29,705 bases of DNA from a virus. Under the pieces are notes generated by a model. That model was not told where the DNA came from. It did no database searches and saw only the letters and a program-made list of their open reading frames with translations. The DNA lies in the IMG/VR virus record IMGVR_UViG_3300025889_000654, positions 1 through 29,705 of that record; one strand, written 5' to 3'. Below, piece after piece: positions 23,201-29,636 of the stretch. Made by a program: the position numbers and the translations under genes. Within the stretch, counting starts at the first letter, position 1; the number at the start of each line of letters is the position of its first letter.

Positions 23201-26200
23201 CGGAGTTACGGGCTGTGATTTTCATGCCGTGAGGCCAATTATAGCTATAGGCGCTAGACCCCATATAATAACGTGGGGTGAGTGTGGGGTATATATAAGG
23301 GCTATTTACTCGTCCCGCATAATAAATAGCGCCATTGCGTAAGCCGGGAAGCGGGGTATCACTTGTATAACGAATGCGGTCCCCTTCGGAAACATTTGTT
23401 ATTCCCGGGAGATACACATACCCCTGAAAATAGTTGTGATAGCCGGTGTTATGCGGGATTGTTACTGAATTTCCATCCAGCCCTGTTGGGGTGGTAGCTA
23501 ATTGAAACCTATTTGCCGTAGCATTAACTACATAGTATGGTTGGCTCGCGACAAGCCCGGGGATGGGGTTGTTGCCCAGTGGTCTGTATGAAACAATATC
23601 CCCATCGCTAAGCCCGTGGTCCACGGCGTTAATGTAGTCGCCCTCTTCTGTTGCGGCAACAGCGTTGGTAAAATGAAGATACCCATTAGACAACGGGGTG
23701 CTGGTGTACGATTCCGTACCGTTGCTATTGTATGGAATAAAGCGGAGCCGGTTTTCTCCGACAGTTTCTACAGATTTCCAAGAAGTGGACCAGCCGGAAG
23801 GATTGGCGGTGAGATAGGGGTAAACCATATGTCCGGTTTGCAGTTTGTGACCGGCTACCCACACAGTGTTGGCATTGGGATTAACTGAAACTTTAACGAC
23901 TGCCCCAAAAGTATTGCTGGTACTAAGGGCGCTAGTAGCGCCGGGGAAAGTTCCGAAACGCCAATAGTTATTGCCTGTATACCTAGTTGGGTAGTATGTC
24001 TGGTAATTTTGCGTAAGGTAACTAGAATTGAAAAATACCGTCAAACCACCCATTGTGCCGGTTGTCAGCATGTACCGAGAATTTGGGTCCAGCCACTGGT
24101 CGATACTGTTTATGTATGGGAAATAGAAATAGTTCGCGGTAGTAGAATTAGAGGTAGCTTGATACGCTTTGGCAAAACAGCTTCGCAGTATCGGAGTGTT
24201 CGAGGCGCCTGAGATTTGATAGCGTCCGGTGCTGGTGGGGGTGCTTGCTAGATAAAAGCTATAGTCATCAATTTTGCGAAGATAGTAGTATTGACCATCA
24301 CTTAAACCACCAATTACTGGGTTGTTTACGGCTGCGAAATAAACAACGCATGTCCCATCCTCAAAACCATGAGGGGTGGGCGTTGTGATTGTGTCATTCA
24401 CAGAGTCAATAATAGTTCTGAATTCCAGTGGAGCCCCTGCACCGGTCTCAAAGAAATAAGCATCTTCTGGTAGCCAATTATTCGGGTCCCATGAACCGAC
24501 GTTCCAGTTTCCGGTTTCCCCCGTGCGATCGGAATACCGTATAAAAGTGTTTTCTAAGAAACTCCACGTTATATAGGTGTGAGAGCCTGTGTTGATCGTA
24601 CCAGTGAGGTTTACAGGGGTGCCTGTATATGCCACGGGATCTACCCCGGACAGTTGAACCGCGAATCGGTCAGCGTTAGCCCGAATGGCATAAGCGTGAA
24701 AACCCAACACGGTGCTGTTTCCGCCGCTTAGGCCGCTAGTCGAAATCGTGTTAGGGAAAACAGCGGTGGTATTAGTGGTGTTTCCGACGCCCCACATGAA
24801 AAGCCGATCGCCGGAACTAAAGCCATGACCCTGAACCCAGATAGTATTCGCTAATGGATCATAAAACACCGGCATTAAAAAACCGGTGGCAGTCGTGCTG
24901 GTGAAATCAAAATTACTGCCACCAAAGGTGGTCTGGAACGTATATGTGTTTGTCCCTGTAGATGTTGCGTATAACGCGCTGCCATCCCCCACCGAGCCCG
25001 TGTTAAGCTGCTCCGCGTCTGTGATTACAGTCATGCCGCCCACAGCGCTGGTCACTGCCATGTATGCATAGTCAGCGCTATCAGAAGTAGGCAGCGCCTT
25101 TGCCGTAGTCACTACATCCGTAGTGTCATCAATACTTGAAACTACTTCCACGTAAGCAAAGCAGGATTTCATCTGGTTCCCGTTGACCCCACCTGAGGTC
25201 AGGGATACATCCGCCCCACCGGCAGTAAGGCTGAGGGAGAATTCATCCGCACTAATGACTTTTGCATAGTACGTTCCGGCGTCGCTAAGCCCGCCGATCG
25301 GTGTATTGCCAGTCTGAACAAGATAGACATAGGTTTGACCATCAACTAGGCCATGACCGGCCAAAGTGATTGTATTAGTCCCGGTGTTTACCGTGATATC
25401 GTCAGACGTAAAAAACGTTCCAATGTAGGGGCGCCAGTTCGCCATCTGGACGGGGCCTAGAGCCCAGCCATCATTTTCCCCTGTAGGTACGTATGCACCA
25501 GCGGACATCACCTCCGTTATGAGGTTAGCTCTGGCTGTGTTAGCCGGTTGCACTGCAGTAGCATCAAATGAAATGGTTTTAGTTCCCAAGCTATTGCTTA
25601 AGAAAAAACTCGTGCCAACCGAGAAATTGGTGGGCGATTTAGTGGACACGGTCAGCGTCGATGGGTTAGCGTTGTCAGTGGTAATCGAGCCTAGGTCACT
25701 CAACTGAAATTCAGTCCCTTGGTAAACGCTGGCGATAAAAATCTGCGTATAAGTGTCAAGGATCGAAGCCGTGGAGGGCAAGACATCTTTTGCAATGTAC
25801 TGAAACGACAAAGAACTAACAACCTTTGTCACCACAAAAGCGCCATTGGCATTAACTGCTTTTGTGCCTTGAACAAGAATGGGATTTCCTACGGAAAGGC
25901 CATGCGCCTCTAGCGTCGTAACGACAACAATTGAGCTGCCCGTTGTCGAGGTGACGTCCCCGAGGTCTAAATCCTGATCGCCGTTTCGGCTGTAAAACGT
26001 GGGGATGTTCCGTACCTGCTCCAAAGTCTCCCATTTAGTGCTCTGCAAACCATACTCAAAATCGGTGTCGATCAGGTTCTCAGGCTGCGATACACGGAAC
26101 TTGGAAACGGGGTCAGAGTATGTGGGGCTGGGCTCAAACGTCTGGTAGTCTTGCTCGATAAAAATTTGCAGCTTGTCTCCACTCGACATCGCGCTACAGT

Positions 26201-26408
26201 CATAATCAAGAACTATAGTGGTTTTTTCGTTCGGGTAATCAAACGTGATGTTTGACATACCGTTATAGCCGTCATTAAAGACATAAATCTGCTGCTCTGA
26301 CTGCGCGTTTGTAATCAACAAGAACCGCTCGCGGGCATAAATCCCATCAATTACGATCGTGTTGGTGCTAGGGGTAAACGTGTAGTGATGGAGCAGTTGT
26401 TTAGCCAT
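20262..26408 (-). CDS. Giant virion structural protein with repeated HGL-x-x-GD modules (2048 aa)
   Basis: The largest gene here. It resembles, from memory, the very large structural proteins of marine T4-like phages (VrlC-type) and environmental podoviruses: N-terminal 'RNGDQDLDLGDVTSTTGS' (141-158), and late 'GTNTRFTSQLVAGDRIVIKG' (about 1578-1597), 'PAYRG', 'MAYMDYAWYGAGKVRFGFKD' (1662-1681), 'YAHEFVHNNHQTEAYLRSGN' (1688-1707). Between them, repeats of the type H-G-(L/F)-x-x-G-(D/x) ... P-I-x-G-L ... Y-Y ... F-x-L occur around residues 169, 352, 528, 690, 853, 930, 1149, 1280 and 1462; such segments tend to match the E1 FCCH beta-domain in searches. A module of about 290 residues is duplicated. 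The C-terminus (1790-2048) is a separate beta-rich domain. Starts 5 nt after the previous stop. Likely a tail spike/fibre or baseplate-like appendage. Confidence 0.78.
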   Translation of the reverse strand: MAKQLLHHYTFTPSTNTIVIDGIYARERFLLITNAQSEQQIYVFNDGYNGMSNITFDYPNEKTTIVLDYDCSAMSSGDKLQIFIEQDYQTFEPSPTYSDPVSKFRVSQPENLIDTDFEYGLQSTKWETLEQVRNIPTFYSRNGDQDLDLGDVTSTTGSSIVVVTTLEAHGLSVGNPILVQGTKAVNANGAFVVTKVVSSLSFQYIAKDVLPSTASILDTYTQIFIASVYQGTEFQLSDLGSITTDNANPSTLTVSTKSPTNFSVGTSFFLSNSLGTKTISFDATAVQPANTARANLITEVMSAGAYVPTGENDGWALGPVQMANWRPYIGTFFTSDDITVNTGTNTITLAGHGLVDGQTYVYLVQTGNTPIGGLSDAGTYYAKVISADEFSLSLTAGGADVSLTSGGVNGNQMKSCFAYVEVVSSIDDTTDVVTTAKALPTSDSADYAYMAVTSAVGGMTVITDAEQLNTGSVGDGSALYATSTGTNTYTFQTTFGGSNFDFTSTTATGFLMPVFYDPLANTIWVQGHGFSSGDRLFMWGVGNTTNTTAVFPNTISTSGLSGGNSTVLGFHAYAIRANADRFAVQLSGVDPVAYTGTPVNLTGTINTGSHTYITWSFLENTFIRYSDRTGETGNWNVGSWDPNNWLPEDAYFFETGAGAPLEFRTIIDSVNDTITTPTPHGFEDGTCVVYFAAVNNPVIGGLSDGQYYYLRKIDDYSFYLASTPTSTGRYQISGASNTPILRSCFAKAYQATSNSTTANYFYFPYINSIDQWLDPNSRYMLTTGTMGGLTVFFNSSYLTQNYQTYYPTRYTGNNYWRFGTFPGATSALSTSNTFGAVVKVSVNPNANTVWVAGHKLQTGHMVYPYLTANPSGWSTSWKSVETVGENRLRFIPYNSNGTESYTSTPLSNGYLHFTNAVAATEEGDYINAVDHGLSDGDIVSYRPLGNNPIPGLVASQPYYVVNATANRFQLATTPTGLDGNSVTIPHNTGYHNYFQGYVYLPGITNVSEGDRIRYTSDTPLPGLRNGAIYYAGRVNSPYIYPTLTPRYYMGSSAYSYNWPHGMKITARNSAGSGTWQKSTVVDLLSTGAGTQNMEALAPGAADGVYTITSNVDSATFEMAATTYIPQRDLVFSPATSVNLQENALLYLKHGFVDAQPVTYTATTPISPLATATVYYVIRVSEDWFRLALTADDAVNGVAIALASAPDEDQSLTTSTIAGDVTGSGTVDLASGSVVVTGVGTNFTSFFKNGDSISFLVAPTTVTGVITSVNTAANTLYSFNNGFSTGDMIVYSAPTPIQPLVDGRFYYVRLVDANYFTLHPTFADAEANTNVIDITTAGVGNTWTRYSSIGAVYEHVIAYVNSAGKLELTEAAAVSVSGAKFALGTSLLIRADGSALHRPYDGGVELIPSKNPDSQMIRQTRRYFRYQSGKGIQVSYAVNFQPSTPVENMSSVGTVATVTTRYPHRLDPGLVVVMSGALTTSSVDYWNGEHEVLSVVDEFTFTMQLAGAPDSDANSGPNGIPEFYVQSWTNSALRCGLFDDQNGLYFEFDGNTVYACRRNATTQISGSCAATFRDSLLIGTNTRFTSQLVAGDRIVIKGQTYLVTQIDSDNNLYILPAYRGVSTSGIVVTKVIDTRVPQSEWNIDRCDGTGPSGFYLRPYRIQMAYMDYAWYGAGKVRFGFKDQNGIVRYAHEFVHNNHQTEAYLRSGNLPARYEIQNTGRPSYVPALAHWGTSVIMDGRFDPDNAYLFTASSNNVQLTGTPTLNVTARAETVGFYEVRVGTTWRTLGYALLVDTPSTVYNTLIAGQEITGANLSGAKTANPFNASFYGLPNQPYQVSLRTRLAGNSATDATRNLIMVSPAPTGTAGANSAYTVTLAASSTPVVYDIPLISIRLAPSVDTGTPGFLGEREIINRMQLILASVGISTTHTLQIKLRLNGLISTNNWERVQNPSLSQLLYHTNDDTIEGGVDIFTFRAQGSVGAADRTLNITAVDLGEVSVLGNAILGGDSTFPDGPDVLTVVAVLAEDPSTVSTTNPLTAVGRITWTESQA
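23661..25439 (-). repeat. Diverged internal duplication of a ~290-residue module
   Basis: Copy A is residues about 324-612 (25439-24573), copy B about 644-916 (24479-23661) of the 2048-aa protein. Anchors recur in the same order at an offset of about 320-338 residues: N-W, H-G-(L/F)-x-D-G, G-L-S-D...Y-Y, S-C-F-A, G-G-(M/L)-T-V, and A-N-T-(I/V)-W-V-x-G-H. DNA identity has been lost. Confidence 0.75.
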
Positions 26409-26413
26409 TGTTC

Positions 26414-26764
26414 TTAGTTCCCGAGAGCGATTGAATATGCTACAGACTGGTTGCGCGACACATACTGTTCGGCAGGGGCTGTAATAAATACGGTTTTTGG
26501 ACCACCCGAGAAGTTTACTGGGGCATTTGCATTAGAACTACTAAACACCGTGACTCGTGTCAAAGTGTTTGCGGCGCTGTAAGTACCTAAGCCAACTTCC
26601 CACTGATCCGCGGTTTCATTTGCAATTGTATAGTAGGTGGCATCGCCAACCGCCATAACGGACGCAAAGGTCTGGAACCCATCCACCGTACCTGTTAAGG
26701 TGAAATCCCCTGTACCAGAGGATGTAGAGGATTCTTTGACTCGATCCTTAACAACTAACGGCAT
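26414..26764 (-). CDS. Small conserved phage structural protein (116 aa)
   Basis: Beta-rich protein of a type I recall repeatedly in aquatic phages upstream of fibre genes: 'LVVKDRVKESSTSSGTGDFT', 'GTVDGFQTFASVMAVGDATY', 'WEVGLGTYSAANTLTRVTVF', 'SSSNANAPVNFSGGPKTVFI'. This pattern also occurs as an N-terminal module of tail fibres, so it may be a fibre-base or neck/tail decoration protein. ATG overlaps the preceding TAA by one base (TAATG). No catalytic motif, membrane segment or signal peptide. Function not established. Confidence 0.68.
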   Translation of the reverse strand: MPLVVKDRVKESSTSSGTGDFTLTGTVDGFQTFASVMAVGDATYYTIANETADQWEVGLGTYSAANTLTRVTVFSSSNANAPVNFSGGPKTVFITAPAEQYVSRNQSVAYSIALGN

Positions 26765-27183
26765 TATGAGATCCGGATAATAGCGTCGGCAGGAGTAGCG
26801 GCAGGGAAGATAACAGCAAAGTCACCAGAAGAAACTGACTGGTCCCCGCCGAAATCTAGAACAGCAATCGCCCGGTTGGCCTTTGAGCTGTTGTAAATTA
26901 ATGCGCCGCGTGTCACAAAAGTAGCGCCCGTCCAAGTGGAGGTGTTGAACGTTACAATTGCCGTGGTTCCCACAGCGGAAATCACTGCGCCTGTCAAACT
27001 GTTTCCACCTGCAACATAACCAGTGCCTGTGACCTCATTCAGCCCCGTGTATGCGGTTGTTGCGGCATCTAGGGTCGCCGCAGAAGTGTACAGCGCAATC
27101 TTAATTGCGTCCGTGTCGATATCATGCACGCCGCCCATAATTTCCGTTTTGAACGAGGTACACATTGCTTGTGTAATTGCCAT
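26764..27183 (-). CDS. Conserved phage structural protein, beta-rich (139 aa)
   Basis: Typical of a conserved phage family without a fixed name: 'MCTSFKTEIMGGVHDIDTDA' then 'IKIALYTSAATLDAATTAY', 'NEVTGTGYVAGGNSLTGAVI', 'TFVTRGALIYNSSKANRAIA', 'VLDFGGDQSVSSGDFAVIFP'. Predicted all-beta, about the usual length (130-145). Placed between the adaptor-like protein and the next small structural protein; starts 9 nt after the previous stop with AGGAG upstream. A tail or head-decoration role is inferred; I know of no experimental function. Confidence 0.68.
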   Translation of the reverse strand: MAITQAMCTSFKTEIMGGVHDIDTDAIKIALYTSAATLDAATTAYTGLNEVTGTGYVAGGNSLTGAVISAVGTTAIVTFNTSTWTGATFVTRGALIYNSSKANRAIAVLDFGGDQSVSSGDFAVIFPAATPADAIIRIS

Positions 27184-27192
27184 AATCTACTC

Positions 27193-27858
27193 CTAGGTAA
27201 CTTCCATTCGAGCTTGACCGGACCGGTAAGCATCTTGCCTTTGTAGGCCATCGCCTAACCGTTTTGCCATTATAAGCGATTCGCCGTATTTTGTGTTATA
27301 TAGACCAATGAGGTCCGCCTCGCCCTTCATGTATGTATACGCCTCTACAAGGGAACCGTAAAGAAGGGCCATGTCCATGTTATCCCCCAGCCACGTCCGC
27401 CCGCCAGCTACAGTTGTGATTGACTCTGGGTAAAAATAGTAATGCAGCTCCATGGTGTACGCAACATCCGGGACGGGGCCTACAATGAAGGTCAGCTCCT
27501 TTGCATCGTTTGATTGGGGGCCGAACAATGCATAGCATTTCGGCTTACCGTACGTAGATGAAGAGCTCGACTGTGGGTAGACCTCGCGGACGTAATTGAC
27601 GTCCTTATTCTCCAAATAGGTGTAGTCGCCCGTGGAGGAGATTACCGCTAAAGAAAACGGAGATAAGAAATCGGAGGGGCAAGAGAGATAGGGGGTAAGC
27701 GGCGCAATAGTACCTGTCACGTTTTTTCGCAACGACGGGAATTGAACCGCATTGTGGATACGTTTTTCTGTCTGCGTTATAAACGTATTTATCGTGGCGG
27801 TGCTAAACGTATATTCCGTGTAGTCCTGTATGGCAGTTACGAGTTCATTGTATGTCAC
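27193..27858 (-). CDS. Head-tail adaptor-like protein, SU10/P22 gp4 type (221 aa)
   Basis: Start is GTG at 27858 with AAGGA 9 nt upstream. Helical N-terminus ('TYNELVTAIQDYTEYTFS', 'TFITQTEKRIHNAVQFPSLR') followed by a beta-sandwich part ('YLSCPSDFLSPFSLAVIS', 'YTYLENKDVNYVREVYPQ', 'GKPKCYALFG', 'TFIVGPVPDVAYTMELHYYF') and a C-terminal helical part ('DMALLYGSLVEAYTYMKGE'). This is the pattern of phage adaptor proteins that sit under the portal (Phage SU10 adaptor family, as I recall it), analogous to T7 gp11 and P22 gp4. It is paired with another adaptor-like gene two places upstream. Confidence 0.72.
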   Translation of the reverse strand: MTYNELVTAIQDYTEYTFSTATINTFITQTEKRIHNAVQFPSLRKNVTGTIAPLTPYLSCPSDFLSPFSLAVISSTGDYTYLENKDVNYVREVYPQSSSSSTYGKPKCYALFGPQSNDAKELTFIVGPVPDVAYTMELHYYFYPESITTVAGGRTWLGDNMDMALLYGSLVEAYTYMKGEADLIGLYNTKYGESLIMAKRLGDGLQRQDAYRSGQARMEVT

Positions 27859-27870
27859 GTCATCTTTTCC

Positions 27871-28200
27871 TTACGTAATGGTGACGGAAGCTGTCCCCAC
27901 TTCGCCACCCATGTTAAGTTTTTGCGCCACAGGAGCGGGCTGCATCCCAACGGAAGAAAAAGCAGAGGCTCCGGGAGCCTGCGCGGACACGGTCACCAAC
28001 GGCGTCTGGTCCGGTCGTGCGTCTCGAAGAGCAATCGCATCTGAAATATCGCGTTTAACAAAAAGCTGTGGATGCTTTGTTTCGTAGCACTCAAAACACA
28101 CCTTAAACCCTGTCCACTCTTTTCTGAGCGTATTGAGCTTGTACTGCTGACCACAGCGGTCACAGATACCTAGTGCATGTTTCCCTTGTGCATATGCCAT
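27871..28200 (-). CDS. Zinc-ribbon phage protein (109 aa)
   Basis: Residues 1-50 hold a four-cysteine zinc ribbon: C13-x-x-C16 ('GICDRCGQQYKLNTLRKEW') and C35-x-x-C38 ('FKVCFECYETKHPQL'). The rest is low-complexity, Ala/Pro/Gly-rich. I recall this 'CDRCG-YKL--LRKEW-G--VC-EC-E-KHPQ' protein in many podovirus contigs next to adaptor genes, without a known function. Starts 2 nt after the upstream stop and ends 12 nt before the next start, so it is made with the adaptors. Structural or assembly role is a guess from position; the zinc-ribbon itself is directly visible. Confidence 0.75.
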   Translation of the reverse strand: MAYAQGKHALGICDRCGQQYKLNTLRKEWTGFKVCFECYETKHPQLFVKRDISDAIALRDARPDQTPLVTVSAQAPGASAFSSVGMQPAPVAQKLNMGGEVGTASVTIT

Positions 28201-28202
28201 TA

Positions 28203-28877
28203 TTAGCCCACACTGATTTCAGGAGTTAAATAAACACTCGCCGTGTCGCGATCCTCTAACGCGGCCCGCATAAACTCTTCCTCGTACAACTGCTTCAGCA
28301 TTGGGGTACGATCAGGTGCCTTTTTCAGGGACAAGTAATAGGCTAGACCAGCAGCCAGCGCTGGGATAAATCGGAACACCACGTCCGCGTTATTACCAAA
28401 ACCGCCTGTGTCTTGGATGCGGCGCACGGCATAGTACTGGAAAGTATACGACCCAGCAGCATCTGACGCCGGGTAGATAAATAAAACAGGGGTGCTGGTG
28501 CGCTGCAAAAAGTATTGAGAGGGCCTACCCTGCGTCAACTTATCGGGGATGTGCAGGTATTCGTTTTGGCTGATTCGGTCAAGCGTCACGTCCTGCTGCG
28601 TGCTTCCGGAACCCGTGCGAACGACCGCCGATAAAATATTGACAGTGTCTGCAGGCAGTTCATACTGGGCCGTGCCGGGAACAAGCGCCACGGACCGCTG
28701 CTCAATTGTCCACAGATTTAAGCCCCGGTTGGCCCAGTCCATAAACATTAAATTTAAAGATCGACGGCCCGTGCGCATTTCATAGCCCGTGCGCGTTTCT
28801 ACGCCACAGCGCTCATATGCTTCTTCGATAAGCTCTTCAAAATCTAAATTAAATGTCGCTGTTCCTGAAGTAGCCAT
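28203..28877 (-). CDS. Head-tail adaptor / tail accessory protein, P22 gp4-like (224 aa)
   Basis: N-terminal helical part 'DFEELIEEAYERCGVETRTG' followed by 'RRSLNLMFMDWANRGLNLW', then a beta-rich domain ('VPGTAQYELPADTVNILSAV', 'LDRISQNEYLHIPDKLTQGR', 'PSQYFLQR', 'LFIYPASDAAGSYTFQYYAV') and a C-terminal helical part ('IPALAAGLAYYLSLKKAPDR'). This matches the general pattern of P22 gp4/T7 gp11-type head-tail adaptors in environmental podoviruses. It starts 3 nt after the small basic protein gene and is followed by the zinc-ribbon and a second adaptor-like protein. The portal would be expected upstream, beyond the window. Confidence 0.72.
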   Translation of the reverse strand: MATSGTATFNLDFEELIEEAYERCGVETRTGYEMRTGRRSLNLMFMDWANRGLNLWTIEQRSVALVPGTAQYELPADTVNILSAVVRTGSGSTQQDVTLDRISQNEYLHIPDKLTQGRPSQYFLQRTSTPVLFIYPASDAAGSYTFQYYAVRRIQDTGGFGNNADVVFRFIPALAAGLAYYLSLKKAPDRTPMLKQLYEEEFMRAALEDRDTASVYLTPEISVG

Positions 28878-28880
28878 AGC

Positions 28881-29132
28881 TTATTTCCGTTTTTTAGTGG
28901 GGACGCGAACTTCTTTAATAATCTTGTCTATATCGGGATCCCGGCGAGAGGGGGTTACTGCATCGCCAACACGGTTGACGCTGCCACCTGTGCCCTTTTT
29001 CGGGGGGTTTTTCTTATCTTCTTTAGCAAATTTCTTGCCTACCGATACAGGAATACCGACCTTTTTAGCAAATTTAGGGCTGTGTGCCACAGCCTGCATC
29101 AATTTTTGCTGTTTTTTACTTGTTGACGGCAT
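28881..29132 (-). CDS. Small basic phage protein (83 aa)
   Basis: Lys-rich protein with 'SKKQQKLMQAVAHSPKFAKK' then 'VGIPVSVGKKFAKEDKK', a motif I recall in numerous small proteins of podoviruses and environmental phages, and a basic C-terminal tail ('IIKEVRVPTKKRK'). The ATG lies inside the upstream gene (17-nt overlap), so it depends on coupled translation. Probably cytosolic or virion-associated nucleic-acid binding, judged only by charge. No known function. Confidence 0.72.
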   Translation of the reverse strand: MPSTSKKQQKLMQAVAHSPKFAKKVGIPVSVGKKFAKEDKKNPPKKGTGGSVNRVGDAVTPSRRDPDIDKIIKEVRVPTKKRK

Positions 29133-29364
29133 GGTGTTTTTCCATTAATCGATCTAGCTTTTCGTCTAGTCGATCTAATCGATCTAGGACGCGGTTGATA
29201 TCCGCATGGACCTCAACTTTTGTTACATACTCTTTAGCTATCTCTTCGCGTGTGCGATTTAAAAGAATGGACAAACGGGCTATTTCAGCCGATTTTTCTC
29301 TTAAAATCCAACCGCAAAAGGCTAGGATGCCACTTAAAATAAGGTTCCAAAGCATGATATCCAT
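29116..29364 (-). CDS. Small membrane-anchored coiled-coil protein (82 aa)
   Basis: One N-terminal transmembrane helix (about 3-21, 'IMLWNLILSGILAFCGWIL') followed by a charged helical region ending in clear heptads ('RVLDRLDRLDEKLDRLMEKH'), so an oligomeric coiled coil on one side of the membrane. The topology resembles an inner-membrane spanin, but it is far from the lysis cassette and no outer-membrane partner is embedded or adjacent. Starts 1 nt after the upstream stop. I recall similar 80-90-residue proteins in aquatic phages, function unknown. Confidence 0.7.
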   Translation of the reverse strand: MDIMLWNLILSGILAFCGWILREKSAEIARLSILLNRTREEIAKEYVTKVEVHADINRVLDRLDRLDEKLDRLMEKHHAVNK

Positions 29365-29365
29365 T

Positions 29366-29635
29366 TCAGCACTTCCACGCTCTAAGGCTCTTGTTTATAC
29401 GGCTGTGCGGGTCTTTGGCTGTCTTTGGGCTCGTCAACTTGGACTTCATCCCAGACATTCTGGCGCAAAAGGACTTTCGCCGTGCTGCGTCTTTCTCTGT
29501 CTTTGGCTTGGGCGCGGGTGGCTTGAGCCCGGGTTTCCCCGGGTTCTCTTTGTTGTAAGAGGCTCGCCCTTTGGCGTTTAGGCCGCCTTTGGGGTTTTTG
29601 CCTTCTTTCCTCGTCCATGCCGCTGACTTAGACAT
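29366..29635 (-). CDS. Small basic conserved phage protein, DUF6321-like (89 aa)
   Basis: Start chosen at ATG 29635 ('MSKSAAWTRKEGKNPKGGLN'), where the conserved part begins; the 13-residue extension to 29674 overlaps another gene's frame. Motifs: 'SAAWTRKEGKNPKGGLNAKG', 'KPKTEKDAARRKSFCARMSG', 'TAKDPHSRINKSLRAWKC'. This is a family I recall in very many marine and freshwater phages near structural genes (DUF6321, from memory, so the name needs checking). Highly basic, with two Cys. Possibly nucleic-acid binding, not established. One base separates it from the stop of the upstream partial gene. Confidence 0.78.
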   Translation of the reverse strand: MSKSAAWTRKEGKNPKGGLNAKGRASYNKENPGKPGLKPPAPKPKTEKDAARRKSFCARMSGMKSKLTSPKTAKDPHSRINKSLRAWKC

Positions 29636-29636
29636 A

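Noticed and set aside
22000-25910. A ubiquitin-activating enzyme-like activity
   Set aside because: Only the FCCH-like beta repeats recur; no adenylation domain, ATP-binding motif or catalytic cysteine context is present.
29145-29190. Repeated TCGATCTA-type DNA motif
   Set aside because: Explained by codons for the Arg-Leu-Asp heptads of the coiled-coil protein.
29116-29364. Inner-membrane spanin
   Set aside because: Topology fits, but it lies 14 kb from the lysis cassette and has no lipoprotein partner nearby.
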